DNA of 64,000 nucleotides from Marinimicrobium koreense (GCF_003762925.1 NZ_RJUK01000003.1:124001-188000); one strand, 5' to 3'. Positions 18,005 to 27,819 are shown, counted from the first letter of the stretch. A program made the numbers and translations. The notes: generated by a model from the letters alone, not told the origin.

Positions 18005-18328
18005 TTCGTTGGTCTCCAAAGACCTGTATACGGGAGTTGGCCTAGAGAGGACGAGACTGAGGGAAACGCCACAAAGAAAATAAGAACCACTCTCTTTATA
18101 ATATTTTGGCATAACCCGACCATAAAATTGTCTCCTAATCCACAGTTGAAGACTATAATCTAATTACGGTTATAACAATGCCTGTCGGTATTCAAGGTGG
18201 ATCACAGCTTTCTGGTGAACTGTTCTGCATATAAGGAATAATCCGACACTAACCATTGTAATTGAATATATCGTTAATCAGTATATGGATGTGTGTTTTT
18301 TTCTAATGTATTTCTTTTGGGTCAAATT
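18005..18328. other. Intergenic region between divergent glycosyltransferase and secreted-protein genes
   Basis: About 320 AT-rich bases. It includes a TATAAT at 18156-18161 (plus strand) without a convincing -35 partner. Nothing resembling an RNA gene or a strong terminator was seen. Promoters for both flanking genes must lie here. Confidence 0.4.
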
Positions 18329-19483
18329 ATGATTACCGATGTTTTGAAAGTCCTGCGTCGAGCTTTCTCGATAATGATTATGGCGCCACTCGCAATCCAA
18401 ATCATCCCTGCTTCAAGTGCCGAGGTACTCTTTGAAGAGAACTTTTCTACAAAAGTAGTCAATTCTTCACCGAATCCTGTCTGGTCCTGGAATGTAACAA
18501 GTGACGTGCAAAACGGAATGATGGTAGGTAAGGGAGATATTTATCAAGTCGTTGAGGGGGAACAGTTTCTTTCGTACCGGAATTCGTTGCAAATGGACTT
18601 TAACGGTCGGAACGGCTTTTGTAACGTCTGTGGTGGAGATGACGTGACGGTAGCTAGTATTTCAGGTTCTACCGCGTGTGTTAATGCCCCCAACGGACCT
18701 CATGAAACTATTGTTTACAACAAAAGTAATCAATTCAGCACTTGGAAGGTGACTAACGAGTCAAACGGTAACCTATGCTTTGATATCTCAGCCCCTCACC
18801 AGGAGCCCATTCACGGGATTGATCCTTCGGTATCAGTCGGAGATGAGATATATCTGCCCAAAGTCTGCGGTGTAAATGGGACGATTGGTGGTTCAACTAA
18901 CAGACGCTCCGACTGCAACAAAGCAATCAATTATCTCGATAATGTGGATCGTTCAACAGTTGGTTACGGAGAGTCGATAGCCAGGCGCTTTTATCTTTAC
19001 ATACCGAACGAGACTCAACTTCCTAACACTACAATGAAGCTTGGTTACTCATACTGGCAATCTCCCGGACAGAACGCCAGGGCTGTAACCCTCAAGCTAT
19101 CGGTACAGAGAGATCTGACTCTTGAGCTTACAATGCCTAACGGTGATAAGTACGCGAAATCAATGAACGATTCAGACGCCTTTTTCATGCCTAAAGACAC
19201 TTGGGTCTACTTCGAAGAAGTATTTACGCGTGAATCAAGCTCTGGTGCGAATGATGCCAGGTATCAACTTTTCGTGAGCGAGATCGATAAAGATGTATCA
19301 CGTCCAGTAGTGGAAGCAAATAACTTTACTCTTGGCGAGTTGGTACGGATGTCTATCGCCGGAAACTGGCAGCATAGCAACGAAGTAAAAGGATACGCGT
19401 ACTTTGACAACATAAAAATTGAAACATTTACGGACCCGGAAATGACAATCGGCCCGGTAAATCGACCCGTTATTGAAAACTAA
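18329..19483 (+). CDS. Secreted protein of unknown function, possible lectin-like beta-sandwich
   Basis: A 384-residue exported protein. Signal peptide: basic MITDVLKVLRR, hydrophobic core, cleavage near ASSA. The mature part begins EVLFEENFS, has several cysteines in pairs (CNVCGG, then others) and ends with a strand-rich segment AYFDNIKIETF. That pattern is typical of concanavalin A-like sandwich domains of polysaccharide lyases and binding proteins. I see no catalytic signature. A GTG at 18293 is an alternative start; the ATG at 18329 gives the better signal peptide. There is no PEP-CTERM tail. It stands alone between minus-strand glycosyltransferases. A role in modifying or binding the local polysaccharide is only inferred. 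Confidence 0.72.
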   Translation: MITDVLKVLRRAFSIMIMAPLAIQIIPASSAEVLFEENFSTKVVNSSPNPVWSWNVTSDVQNGMMVGKGDIYQVVEGEQFLSYRNSLQMDFNGRNGFCNVCGGDDVTVASISGSTACVNAPNGPHETIVYNKSNQFSTWKVTNESNGNLCFDISAPHQEPIHGIDPSVSVGDEIYLPKVCGVNGTIGGSTNRRSDCNKAINYLDNVDRSTVGYGESIARRFYLYIPNETQLPNTTMKLGYSYWQSPGQNARAVTLKLSVQRDLTLELTMPNGDKYAKSMNDSDAFFMPKDTWVYFEEVFTRESSSGANDARYQLFVSEIDKDVSRPVVEANNFTLGELVRMSIAGNWQHSNEVKGYAYFDNIKIETFTDPEMTIGPVNRPVIEN

Positions 19484-19509
19484 CGATGCTTTTGCTGTAA
19501 GAATCAGTT

Positions 19510-19560
19510 TGAATTCCGACTCACTTAACATATAGCTAACGCTAAAGTGGGTCGGGTTCA
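19510..19560. terminator. Imperfect inverted repeat after the secreted-protein gene
   Basis: CCGACTCACTT (19516-19526) pairs with AAGTGGGTCGG (19545-19555) apart from one G-T pair, with further flanking complementarity. There is no strong T-tract, so it is either a weak terminator or an RNA-stabilising hairpin. Confidence 0.5.
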
Positions 19561-19627
19561 ACTATTCAAGTTTAATCTCATAGAAAACAATTTATCTTAC
19601 TGGATTTAAATATTAACGCACTTTCGT

Positions 19628-20593
19628 TTATCCTCTAAAATACTTCTCACCCTTTCTAGATCTCACTCTCATTAAAAGACCTGATAATAACCCTGCTAAT
19701 CTACCCCACAGATATGCATTATCTATAAGGAAAATCGAAAACACGTCTTTTAGTGAACCTTTGTATTTACTTCTTCTAATCCTTTTTACTGAAAGCGATG
19801 CCGGACAAATCAACGCCAAAGCTAATCCTATAAGTAATAATTTTGCAGATGTTAACAACCCTACGACTGAGAATATCAATCCAAATCCATAGAATGACGT
19901 CAGAATAAATATTTTGTCTTTAAACGACTTCTCAGTATGTAAGCCGTAATCAATAGAGTGCCAAATTTGACGTTTTACGAAACCTGTGAGGCTTGTAGGG
20001 TATCCTAGATGAGTAACGCTAAACTGTCTCGTAACTCTTACGTTTACGCCACTTCTCCTTAATCTATGGGTAAGCTCGCTATCCTCGCCAGAATTCAGAC
20101 TTTCGTTGAACCTACCTACCTTCAAAAAGTCGTCCCGTCTAATCATTATACATCCTCCCACTAAAGAGGAGGTCTCGTAGGACGCACCGTCAGGATTTAG
20201 AATCCAATACTTTTCTACCCAGTACGGATTTTCTCTAAGAAAGTACTGCCCTCCAACCACAGAATTATTGTCCAGTAACTCCAACCCTCTTCGAATCCAC
20301 CCCTTATCAACGACACAATCACCATCCAGAAAAACGAGCACGTCACCATAGGAATTTTCTGCACCGAAATTTCTAACAGCCCCTACTTTAATGTTCTCTT
20401 TTACATAAACTTTAACACCATAACTACGTGCAATTTCTAAAGTCGAATCTTCAGAGCCATTGTCAACTACTATAACTTCGTACTTTTCATTTGGGTAATC
20501 AATGCTTTTTACCGACCGCAAGCAATTCGACAAATATTCTTCTTCGTTGAAAGTGGGTATTATTATTGAAACACTTGGGAGACCGGTATTCAT
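19628..20593 (-). CDS. Membrane-associated glycosyltransferase family 2
   Basis: A 321-residue enzyme. GT-A domain: VSIIIPTFNEEEYL, VDNGSEDST, FLDGDCVV and GEDSELTHR. Hydrophobic segments at about residues 228-275 anchor it to the inner membrane, followed by a basic tail. It presumably adds a sugar to the lipid-linked unit. It overlaps the upstream CapA-like gene by 4 bases (translational coupling) and is last in a long minus-strand operon beginning near 28579. AT-rich composition. Confidence 0.92.
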   Translation of the reverse strand: MNTGLPSVSIIIPTFNEEEYLSNCLRSVKSIDYPNEKYEVIVVDNGSEDSTLEIARSYGVKVYVKENIKVGAVRNFGAENSYGDVLVFLDGDCVVDKGWIRRGLELLDNNSVVGGQYFLRENPYWVEKYWILNPDGASYETSSLVGGCIMIRRDDFLKVGRFNESLNSGEDSELTHRLRRSGVNVRVTRQFSVTHLGYPTSLTGFVKRQIWHSIDYGLHTEKSFKDKIFILTSFYGFGLIFSVVGLLTSAKLLLIGLALALICPASLSVKRIRRSKYKGSLKDVFSIFLIDNAYLWGRLAGLLSGLLMRVRSRKGEKYFRG

Positions 20594-21594
20594 TTACTTA
20601 TCCCTATCGTTGAAACTACCTTAGACATAAGAAATCTAATTTTTTGTCTAGTTTTTCCTTTTAAGATATTCTTTGCCATATAAACTACTTTTCTAACTCT
20701 CTGCCATTTAACGCTTTTCCCATTGTCATACAATACAACATTATCGTCTATAGTTATTGGAGATCCTGTTATAGTTGGCAACGAGCCATTTTTCTTTAGA
20801 GAGATAGGCCACACCTTTCCTGAAATACTGTTCTTACTAAACTCAATTTGAAGAGCGCCAGATCTAGATAATCTTTCATCCCAGCACAGATCAAAAATGA
20901 AGTTCCCTAAAGAATAGGCTGACATGAAACCATTAACCTTACTTATTTCATAAAATATATGTGGATGACTTCCTATTATAACGGAGACGCCCATCTCTTT
21001 AAGTTGTTTTGCGTACTCGCGTTGATATGGTAGTGGAACAGGCGACTCCTCTAAGCCCCAGTGCAACATTACAACCAAATGATCAACTTCCGAAACTGAC
21101 TCTTTAACTAGCCGGGAAAACTCTTCATTTATTTTTTGATAAGTATCCTGATCACGATATGTATTATCAGGTACATCCGAAGCCGCCAAAAACCCAATGC
21201 TAACATCATTAGCAGAAACTCTAACGAGCTTTTGACTTTTCAAGCCCACTGGATTTATTTTCAGGTCATCCAGTATCTTTAAGCACTCATTGAATGATTC
21301 ATCACCATGCTGTATTGCGTGGTTGTTTGCTACCTGAAGAACTTTGAACTTTGCTTTTTTTAGTTGACCTGCCACTGATGGCTTTACTTTCAGTATTAAG
21401 TCTTCAGGGTTATTTGAAGACCACCCTTTTGAAGTAATAGATGCTTCAAGATTTCCTACACAGAAGTCACACTCGTCAATAATGCTTTGGACTTCCGAAA
21501 ATAAGTAGTTTGTTTCAGCGAAGGTCCCTGGTCCATTTCCAATTGAGGGATAGTATTCGCCCAAGTTAATGTCGCCAACAAAAAGAATCTTCAT
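20590..21594 (-). CDS. CapA-like metallophosphoesterase family protein
   Basis: A 334-residue protein of the PgsA/CapA family, first known from poly-gamma-glutamate capsule synthesis and found in many polysaccharide loci. It has a calcineurin-like metal-binding fold: GDINLGEYY, NLEASI, VANNHAIQHGD, MLHWGLEE and GSHPHIFY. There is no signal peptide or membrane anchor, so it should act in the cytoplasm, unlike PgsA. The actual substrate is unknown. It sits between a CapK-like ligase and a glycosyltransferase, overlapping the latter by 4 bases. Confidence 0.88.
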   Translation of the reverse strand: MKILFVGDINLGEYYPSIGNGPGTFAETNYLFSEVQSIIDECDFCVGNLEASITSKGWSSNNPEDLILKVKPSVAGQLKKAKFKVLQVANNHAIQHGDESFNECLKILDDLKINPVGLKSQKLVRVSANDVSIGFLAASDVPDNTYRDQDTYQKINEEFSRLVKESVSEVDHLVVMLHWGLEESPVPLPYQREYAKQLKEMGVSVIIGSHPHIFYEISKVNGFMSAYSLGNFIFDLCWDERLSRSGALQIEFSKNSISGKVWPISLKKNGSLPTITGSPITIDDNVVLYDNGKSVKWQRVRKVVYMAKNILKGKTRQKIRFLMSKVVSTIGISK

Positions 21595-21627
21595 TATGAT
21601 AACCCTATAAACATTAAGCTTTTCTAT

Positions 21628-23022
21628 TCAAATGGGCAACTTAACTTTTGATATCAGCCACCTGAACTTTCCATTCTCAGTTCTTGGTATATCTTCGACC
21701 ACTACAACTTCAACATTCATGTCATGGCCAACTCTATCTTTGAAAGATCTAACAAGATTTGATATGTCGGAATTACTGAATCCTTCACCACACACTACCT
21801 TTATAGTGATATTTTCTAATGATGTTTGCACTACCTGAGACTTTACTATAGTTGTTATGGGCTTGAACGGATGCGTTAACGCCGATGACGATATCATCTT
21901 TCCATCCTTAGTAACGATTATATCTTCTTCCTTCGTCGCCACAGAATCAAGAATATCCATTTCAATACCGCAACTGCACTTTTCCTCTGAAATTGACGAA
22001 ATATCATTTGTCCTATACCTGATTAACGGCATGGCATAGTTGGTTAGAGAGGTTCCAACAACATACCCTCTCTCACCTGGTTTCATCACGTTCCCATCAC
22101 TGCTAACAATCTCGTTGTATGCCAATTCAAAATTTAGGTGGTAGTTATGCTCTTTAGCGCACTGCGTAGCAAATACAACCCTTTCGGCCATACCGTAAAA
22201 ATCGAATACTTCACATGAAAAAGCTTCTTCGATAACAGATTTTTGATTATCAAGCAAAGGCTCCGAAGAGGTAAAAACGGATTGCACTTTTATTTTGATT
22301 TTTCTTATCAAAGCATATTTAGCGATTATAGATATAGTCGAAGGATATCCTTCAATGGCTTTAGGAGAAAACTCTTTCATCGTATTCAGTATCGAATCAA
22401 TATGATCGTCTGAAAGATGAAATGATGAGAACCACATCATGTTATGAAATCTATCAAGCTGCCAGAACGGTGGACTTTTCTTTGAGGGAGATACAATAGT
22501 TCTTCCTAGGAAAACAGCTATCTTGTCACCAATTGTGATACCCCCCCAGCTTTTCTGTCTCCAATCCAGTGCATTGTTAAAGACAGAAGTATGCTCATCC
22601 CAGTACAAATTCAGAGGCGCCCCGGTAGTTCCCGATGTATGCCCATGAACGAGAGATGATTTTTTAAACCGTTCACTTATAAATTCGTTTGGATACTTTT
22701 TTATATCCTCTTTGGTTATAAGAGGAATATTCTCCATATCTTCTAAAGACTTTATGTCCTCAGGGTGAATTCCGATCTCCGAGTATTTCCTTCTGTAGAA
22801 CGGAACGCTTTCGTAAGAATGCAGCAATATTTTCATTAATTTTTGATACTGATATTCCTTTATCTCATCACTCGAGTAATGTTCAGTTGAATCAATGTGC
22901 GATTTTATCTTTTTAAAGTTTGTCCCGTATCTTTTGTGATGTAGAATTCCGGCATATAAATTGAACCCAATGTGCTGAATAGCATAAGGAGATCTTTTGT
23001 ATAATTCATCTAAGCTTAGCAT
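21628..23022 (-). CDS. CapK/phenylacetate-CoA ligase-like adenylate-forming enzyme
   Basis: A 464-residue adenylate-forming protein. The phosphate-binding loop is HTSGTTGAPLNLYW, with the A5-like motif FDFYGMAERV and a C-terminal motif RTENGKFRW. CapK-type members in capsule loci are thought to activate carboxylic acids (amino or other acids) for attachment to sugars, but few have been characterised. It is followed by the CapA-like gene 33 bases downstream. A run of seven C lies at 22541-22547. AT-rich. It could supply acyl-adenylate for the FemAB-like transferases; this is inference. Confidence 0.88.
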   Translation of the reverse strand: MLSLDELYKRSPYAIQHIGFNLYAGILHHKRYGTNFKKIKSHIDSTEHYSSDEIKEYQYQKLMKILLHSYESVPFYRRKYSEIGIHPEDIKSLEDMENIPLITKEDIKKYPNEFISERFKKSSLVHGHTSGTTGAPLNLYWDEHTSVFNNALDWRQKSWGGITIGDKIAVFLGRTIVSPSKKSPPFWQLDRFHNMMWFSSFHLSDDHIDSILNTMKEFSPKAIEGYPSTISIIAKYALIRKIKIKVQSVFTSSEPLLDNQKSVIEEAFSCEVFDFYGMAERVVFATQCAKEHNYHLNFELAYNEIVSSDGNVMKPGERGYVVGTSLTNYAMPLIRYRTNDISSISEEKCSCGIEMDILDSVATKEEDIIVTKDGKMISSSALTHPFKPITTIVKSQVVQTSLENITIKVVCGEGFSNSDISNLVRSFKDRVGHDMNVEVVVVEDIPRTENGKFRWLISKVKLPI

Positions 23023-23073
23023 AATAAAATCTCATATAGATCCAACTGCAAACCTTCCACATCTTCAATTTTT

Positions 23074-23889
23074 CTATATAAAGAATCTTTGATATTTTTC
23101 AGGTAGCCAAGACCACCTATTCGAAATTTTTTCATTATGTTTTTTATAGCTTTCTAAAATTTTGTCGCAATCTTGTATATTGGATAACGACTCATCTAAC
23201 AATTGATTTGCATATTCGTATAATTTTTCGTCTACACTATTATAGCTCTTTACAACTTTAAGATCTTTTTCATCAATTTCAGAAAGTGACTTCCGTACTT
23301 TCGATACATTCTGTTTTATATAGTACGGTTTTTTATTCCATTCTAAAATCTTCCACAAGGATATCATTGACTCATCAAATCTTTCCGTAACTCCGACCCA
23401 CCGGAAAAATCTGTTAATGTTCTCTTTAGCATCATTTAGCAAATCAGTATCATCACCATACGGTAGTCTGTTCACATCACCAGTTATAAATCGTGCTTGC
23501 CCATTATTCATCCCAGTGACGATTCCGCTCTCAACAAAATCGGAAATCGACATGGCGTCCCCCTCAACTATTTCGTGATTAGGGTTATTCTTATTTTTTT
23601 TGATGTAATAGTACTGGGATATAACTCTATCTATGGGATTTCTCAAAAACGTTATGTATGAAAAATTGTTGTTCAAATAGGAATGTAGCCCAAAAGGCAT
23701 ATGTCCCTTAAGAAGCTTAATCCTTTCTTTTTCATATGTAGGCAAATCAATAAATTTTCTAATCTCTTCGTCGTTCTGTTTACTGCCAAAGACATTGTAT
23801 ATTTCAGAGCTATCGTACCTCTTGTTAATAATTGAGTGAAATGTACTTCCGCCAGTCTTTGGTATATGAATGAATATCAGGTTAGTCAT
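23074..23889 (-). CDS. Sulfotransferase family 2-like protein
   Basis: A 271-residue cytoplasmic protein. The PAPS 5'-phosphosulfate loop is FIHIPKTGGSTF at the N-terminus and the 3'-phosphate region is FLRNPIDRVISQYYY. These are the two diagnostic motifs of carbohydrate sulfotransferases. It would transfer sulfate from PAPS to a sugar of the nascent polysaccharide. It lies in the AT-rich operon between a glycosyltransferase and the CapK-like ligase. One of four sulfotransferase-like genes in the window. Confidence 0.88.
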   Translation of the reverse strand: MTNLIFIHIPKTGGSTFHSIINKRYDSSEIYNVFGSKQNDEEIRKFIDLPTYEKERIKLLKGHMPFGLHSYLNNNFSYITFLRNPIDRVISQYYYIKKNKNNPNHEIVEGDAMSISDFVESGIVTGMNNGQARFITGDVNRLPYGDDTDLLNDAKENINRFFRWVGVTERFDESMISLWKILEWNKKPYYIKQNVSKVRKSLSEIDEKDLKVVKSYNSVDEKLYEYANQLLDESLSNIQDCDKILESYKKHNEKISNRWSWLPEKYQRFFI

Positions 23890-23909
23890 TTAGTTTCTCC
23901 GGTATATCC

Positions 23910-25145
23910 TCAAGCTTCAATAAGCTTCATAATAATGGTTGCCATGCGTTCCCCAATAACATCAGCGGAAAAATTTTCTTCAACATTTAATCGTGCTTTA
24001 TTCTGAAATTCTTCCCAAGGAAACTCTTCGGTCATTAATCTACATATAGATTCTGCTATATCACGGGACGATCTCTGCCTGAACAGAATCGCGTCATCCC
24101 CCTCGTTTACACACTCCGGGATTCCACCAGTTCGACTAACTACAGCAAGGCAACCAGTTGCCTGGGCCTCTTGTATTACTACACCCTGAGTCTCAACATG
24201 CCCTTCTTTAGACGAAATGCTAGGAAGAACTAAAACATGATTAGAGCTATATTTTTCTACTAATTTCTTGGAGGACAATCCGCTTATAAAGCTAGTTCTG
24301 CTGCTGACCCCCAACCTCATAGCGAGGCGCTTTAGCCTATCTATGTCGGGGCCAACCCCTATAAATGTCCACTTGATGTTCACACCACTGGACATCAATC
24401 TCTTTAACGCACCTATGGCGTACCCCTGCCCTTTATCCCTATGAAATCTTCCGACAGTAATCACATTCAGACCACCTTCCGGAGAGGGTTTTGGCATTGG
24501 GGAAAAAGGAAATTCTGATAGCGGTAGCCCCTGAGGAATAATGGTGATTATTTTTTTATCACATCCCAGTTGTTGAACCTGCTCAGACGAGAAACTCGTA
24601 TTAACTAAAACCCGGCTAACATTTTTATACAGTATTTCTCGCTTCTTCTCGTTTAGCTGTTTAACTCCCATTGGCGGCAATCCATGGAAGGTTTGTATAA
24701 TCGGAATATCTAGAATTTTTGATAGAATTAAAAACTTGTAAGTCAACCCCTCTGAGTGTGAATGTATAATGCTAGCGTCTTTGAAACTTTCAATTTTGGA
24801 AAAAAATTTAAGCGCATAGAAAATGTTCTTAATAAACGACTTGGTATCGCTTGAAATAGCCTTTGAGATTTCAACACTTTTCATGATTCTCCAGGGACGA
24901 ATGAGACTTACAATCGCCGGAGTTATTAAATTTTTCCTCTCGAAGGGAAATCTAACTACTCGATCGGTAAGATTTAATGTATCAACTTTCTCACCGTATA
25001 TATCATTACTATAGTTTTCTGAGTAAATAGTAACATCGAAGTTATTTTTTAGAAGTTGCTCCAAGTATGTATCAATCCACGGCTGATTAATTGCAGGGAA
25101 CCTAGGAGCTACAACTATAACTTTCGCTTTTTTGTCCATACTCAT
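23910..25145 (-). CDS. Glycosyltransferase family 4
   Basis: A 411-residue GT-B enzyme. The acceptor domain starts AKVIVVAPRFPAINQPWI. The donor domain has VGRFHRDKGQG and a late E-x7-E-like motif (ETQGVVIQEAQATGCLAVVS). The role is transfer of one sugar in repeat-unit assembly; specificity is unknown. It lies between the flippase gene and a sulfotransferase with short gaps, and is AT-rich like its neighbours. Confidence 0.92.
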   Translation of the reverse strand: MSMDKKAKVIVVAPRFPAINQPWIDTYLEQLLKNNFDVTIYSENYSNDIYGEKVDTLNLTDRVVRFPFERKNLITPAIVSLIRPWRIMKSVEISKAISSDTKSFIKNIFYALKFFSKIESFKDASIIHSHSEGLTYKFLILSKILDIPIIQTFHGLPPMGVKQLNEKKREILYKNVSRVLVNTSFSSEQVQQLGCDKKIITIIPQGLPLSEFPFSPMPKPSPEGGLNVITVGRFHRDKGQGYAIGALKRLMSSGVNIKWTFIGVGPDIDRLKRLAMRLGVSSRTSFISGLSSKKLVEKYSSNHVLVLPSISSKEGHVETQGVVIQEAQATGCLAVVSRTGGIPECVNEGDDAILFRQRSSRDIAESICRLMTEEFPWEEFQNKARLNVEENFSADVIGERMATIIMKLIEA

Positions 25146-25162
25146 TCCAAGGGGTTAATTTA

Positions 25163-26659
25163 TTAACGGCTGACTTTAGCAAATACGACATCCCAAATTG
25201 TCTTTATGAAACTGTCGACCACGATCTTCGTTTCCTTTTTAAAGAACAAAGATAAGTAAATTAATAAAAAGAAAACAAAGATTAATATCACTTTTAATGA
25301 CAGCAATATAGTCAAGCTATCTATGGATAATGAAAAACATTGATCAATAATAGAAAAAACGAAAGATACCGAAACAATTGAAAGAAAATACTTAATTTTT
25401 ATATTATTATCGAAGAACTTTTTGGATTTGTTATATGAAAGCAAAAAGACAAAAATTGTAGCCATCAAAAGAGAATAAGAGGCGCCAATATACCCAAATA
25501 TTGGGACTAGAATGAAGTATAGTACTGTTATAAAGAGAGCCGACAAATACTTAATATACGTTATGTAAATGTTCTTGTCTGAAACAAGAAAGCTAAAAGT
25601 GAAAAAGTTGGTCATATCCGTAAGCAAAGCTGCATAGACTAACGGCGGTATAGCCAGAATAGACTGATAGAACAAAGGACTAGACATTAGTTTAATTATA
25701 GGGCCCGATGTCACCGAGATTCCTAATGCTATTATCACCAGAAGAATCCCCATTCCATCAAATACTTTAGGGTAAACACTGATGCCTTTGTCTTCACTCT
25801 GATATATTTTAAATCTTTCAGTTTGCCACCACTGGGAGAATGGTTTCCAGAAGAGCATTGGTATTATTGCAGCAAATTTCCCAGCCAACTCAAAAAGACC
25901 CACTTGGTCAAGGTCTGAAAAGATCCTGATGAAAAACCTATTGGAAGACCCTATATATAAGCCAGCTAGTCCGGCTAACCATAATGGCCAGCTAAATATG
26001 ATAAAACGACGTATCAGTGAATAATCAACAGATAGTCCAGTATGAGAAAGAATATAGAACGCAGAAATTATCGCAAAAACAAGTGACGAAATTACGCTTG
26101 AGTATACAACGCCCGCAACACCCATCTCCAGATTAACTACAAAAACTATATTCAACACCAACTGAAGAATTAGCTTGCTGATAGAGTTTACGATGAAAAG
26201 TATTGGACTTTCTCTAAGCCTGAAAAACGTTAGCCCATAGACCTCAACCGCACCAAATAACAATATAAATCCATAAATTGAAACATAATGATAGAATGAA
26301 GGTGTTCCAAAGAATAGATTCGATATTGTGTTGCTGAAGATAAATACAAGAGTGGTAGATAGAATACTTATAGAAAAGGTAATGACGAGTGCCGTTGAAA
26401 CGACAGTATTCTGACCTTCGCTACTTTCCTGTTCATAGAAAAATCGCGGAACCGCCTGAGCGAACCTTGCTCCGATCAGCAGTTCAAAAAGACTCACCAT
26501 AACAACCAAAAGACCAACAACACCATAATCTGCCGGCGTCAGATAGGAGGTATAGATTGGCAACATTATGAATCCGGCCAGTTGCCGGATAATGGTACCT
26601 GCGGAGTAAATGGCAATATGTTGCGCTGCGCGTTTTTTGCTGGACCTTTGAGGAATCAT
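25163..26659 (-). CDS. Wzx-type polysaccharide flippase
   Basis: A 498-residue integral membrane protein of the MOP superfamily with about fourteen hydrophobic helices. The start (HIAIYSAGTIIRQLAGFIMLPIYTSYLT) is typical of O-antigen/capsule flippases. It moves lipid-linked repeat units from cytoplasm to periplasm, where the polymerase-like protein at 15877-17109 could act. It overlaps the upstream glycosyltransferase by 4 bases. This gene marks the right border of the AT-rich island: its 5' end is richer in GC than its remainder. Confidence 0.93.
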   Translation of the reverse strand: MIPQRSSKKRAAQHIAIYSAGTIIRQLAGFIMLPIYTSYLTPADYGVVGLLVVMVSLFELLIGARFAQAVPRFFYEQESSEGQNTVVSTALVITFSISILSTTLVFIFSNTISNLFFGTPSFYHYVSIYGFILLFGAVEVYGLTFFRLRESPILFIVNSISKLILQLVLNIVFVVNLEMGVAGVVYSSVISSLVFAIISAFYILSHTGLSVDYSLIRRFIIFSWPLWLAGLAGLYIGSSNRFFIRIFSDLDQVGLFELAGKFAAIIPMLFWKPFSQWWQTERFKIYQSEDKGISVYPKVFDGMGILLVIIALGISVTSGPIIKLMSSPLFYQSILAIPPLVYAALLTDMTNFFTFSFLVSDKNIYITYIKYLSALFITVLYFILVPIFGYIGASYSLLMATIFVFLLSYNKSKKFFDNNIKIKYFLSIVSVSFVFSIIDQCFSLSIDSLTILLSLKVILIFVFFLLIYLSLFFKKETKIVVDSFIKTIWDVVFAKVSR

Positions 26660-27819
26660 GAATGCAGCCCTGTTTCCAGAACTGACTGGAAAATATTGCG
26701 AAGTTTTCGATGAGTTTCATCTAACGAATATTTTTCCCGGACTCTTTCCTTCGCTGCCTGGCCCATTCTTTCTACGACTTCCACCTTCTGAATCATTTGT
26801 ACTATGGCGTGAGCCGCTTCCATCACGTCCTCATCATGGTATATGATTCCTGTCACGTTGTTTTCCGTTGCGCCACTCACTGATGGATTATCAGGCACAA
26901 TTACCGGCAGGCCCGCTAACATGTACTCCAGGATCGACAAGGAGTATCCCACCTCCCCTTTGGAGGGGTGAAACGCGCAAGTGGCCGTCTGAAGTAGTGC
27001 CGGAACTCCCTCAACGCGCCCCGGGAAGCTGACATTGTCTTCCAGCCCGAGGTTCTTTGCCATATCGCGGAAATCTTCCAGGTGGGGGCCATCTCCCATA
27101 AACACATAGTGCCAGCTGTCATTACCGATCAGGTCCTTGACTCTGGATAATGCGCGCAGTGCGAAATCCCCCCCTTTGTACCGATTGGCTCTTGCAGCGG
27201 TTACGATGACCTTCCGACCCTCTGGTATACCCAATGTACGGTGCAGACTGATGGGAGCTGGCAGACCTAGCCGTATCCCATTACTGGCTTCATAGCATTT
27301 TTCCTCCGGCATACAGGCAACCTCGAGGTAGCGCTTCCTTACATAGTCGGTTGCCCCGATGCAGGCATCGGCAGTAAGTCCGGGCATGCGGTTAAGTACC
27401 AACTTGAACCATCGCTTCAGGCCGGTGGGAGCGGTTCGCTGACCGGGGGTATGATCATGGACGAGGATCGCTTTGACCCCCGCCAACCGAAAGGCCAAGT
27501 AGATCCAATGCCTCGCAGGTTTATCCGAGAGGTAGATCAGCTTTACCCGGTTCCTCTTGAGAAACACCCACTGCCTCCGCAGAGTCGACAGCTTGAGTCT
27601 GGAGAAATCTTCGACCACCGGATCAATGGGGGCATCTCTGATAACATCCGGAATCCGGCTAATGCTGGGGTAAGCCAGAATGGATCTCATAGTTGAGTCA
27701 TATTCCGATGCGATCATTGCCCAATAGCTTTCCATCAACCACCAGGCATAACCGACATCGGAATCCCAGTTGGCGACCATGAGCAGGCCGGGCTTTCTGC
27801 TCGCATCAACCTTCGTCAT
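26656..27819 (-). CDS. Glycosyltransferase (GT4-like, GT-B fold)
   Basis: A 387-residue protein. The donor-binding half is clear: VTAARANRYKGGDFAL, MGDGPHLEDF, and the E-x7-E-like SKGEVGYSLSILEYMLAGLP. It overlaps the flippase gene by 4 bases and the upstream sulfotransferase by 14 bases, so all three are probably co-translated. Composition is GC-rich again, unlike the genes downstream of it. Confidence 0.92.
   Translation of the reverse strand: MTKVDASRKPGLLMVANWDSDVGYAWWLMESYWAMIASEYDSTMRSILAYPSISRIPDVIRDAPIDPVVEDFSRLKLSTLRRQWVFLKRNRVKLIYLSDKPARHWIYLAFRLAGVKAILVHDHTPGQRTAPTGLKRWFKLVLNRMPGLTADACIGATDYVRKRYLEVACMPEEKCYEASNGIRLGLPAPISLHRTLGIPEGRKVIVTAARANRYKGGDFALRALSRVKDLIGNDSWHYVFMGDGPHLEDFRDMAKNLGLEDNVSFPGRVEGVPALLQTATCAFHPSKGEVGYSLSILEYMLAGLPVIVPDNPSVSGATENNVTGIIYHDEDVMEAAHAIVQMIQKVEVVERMGQAAKERVREKYSLDETHRKLRNIFQSVLETGLHS

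Noticed and set aside
18156-18161. TATAAT upstream of the secreted-protein gene as a defined promoter
   Set aside because: No -35 element lies at a suitable distance and it is about 170 bases from the start codon in AT-rich DNA, so chance occurrence is likely.
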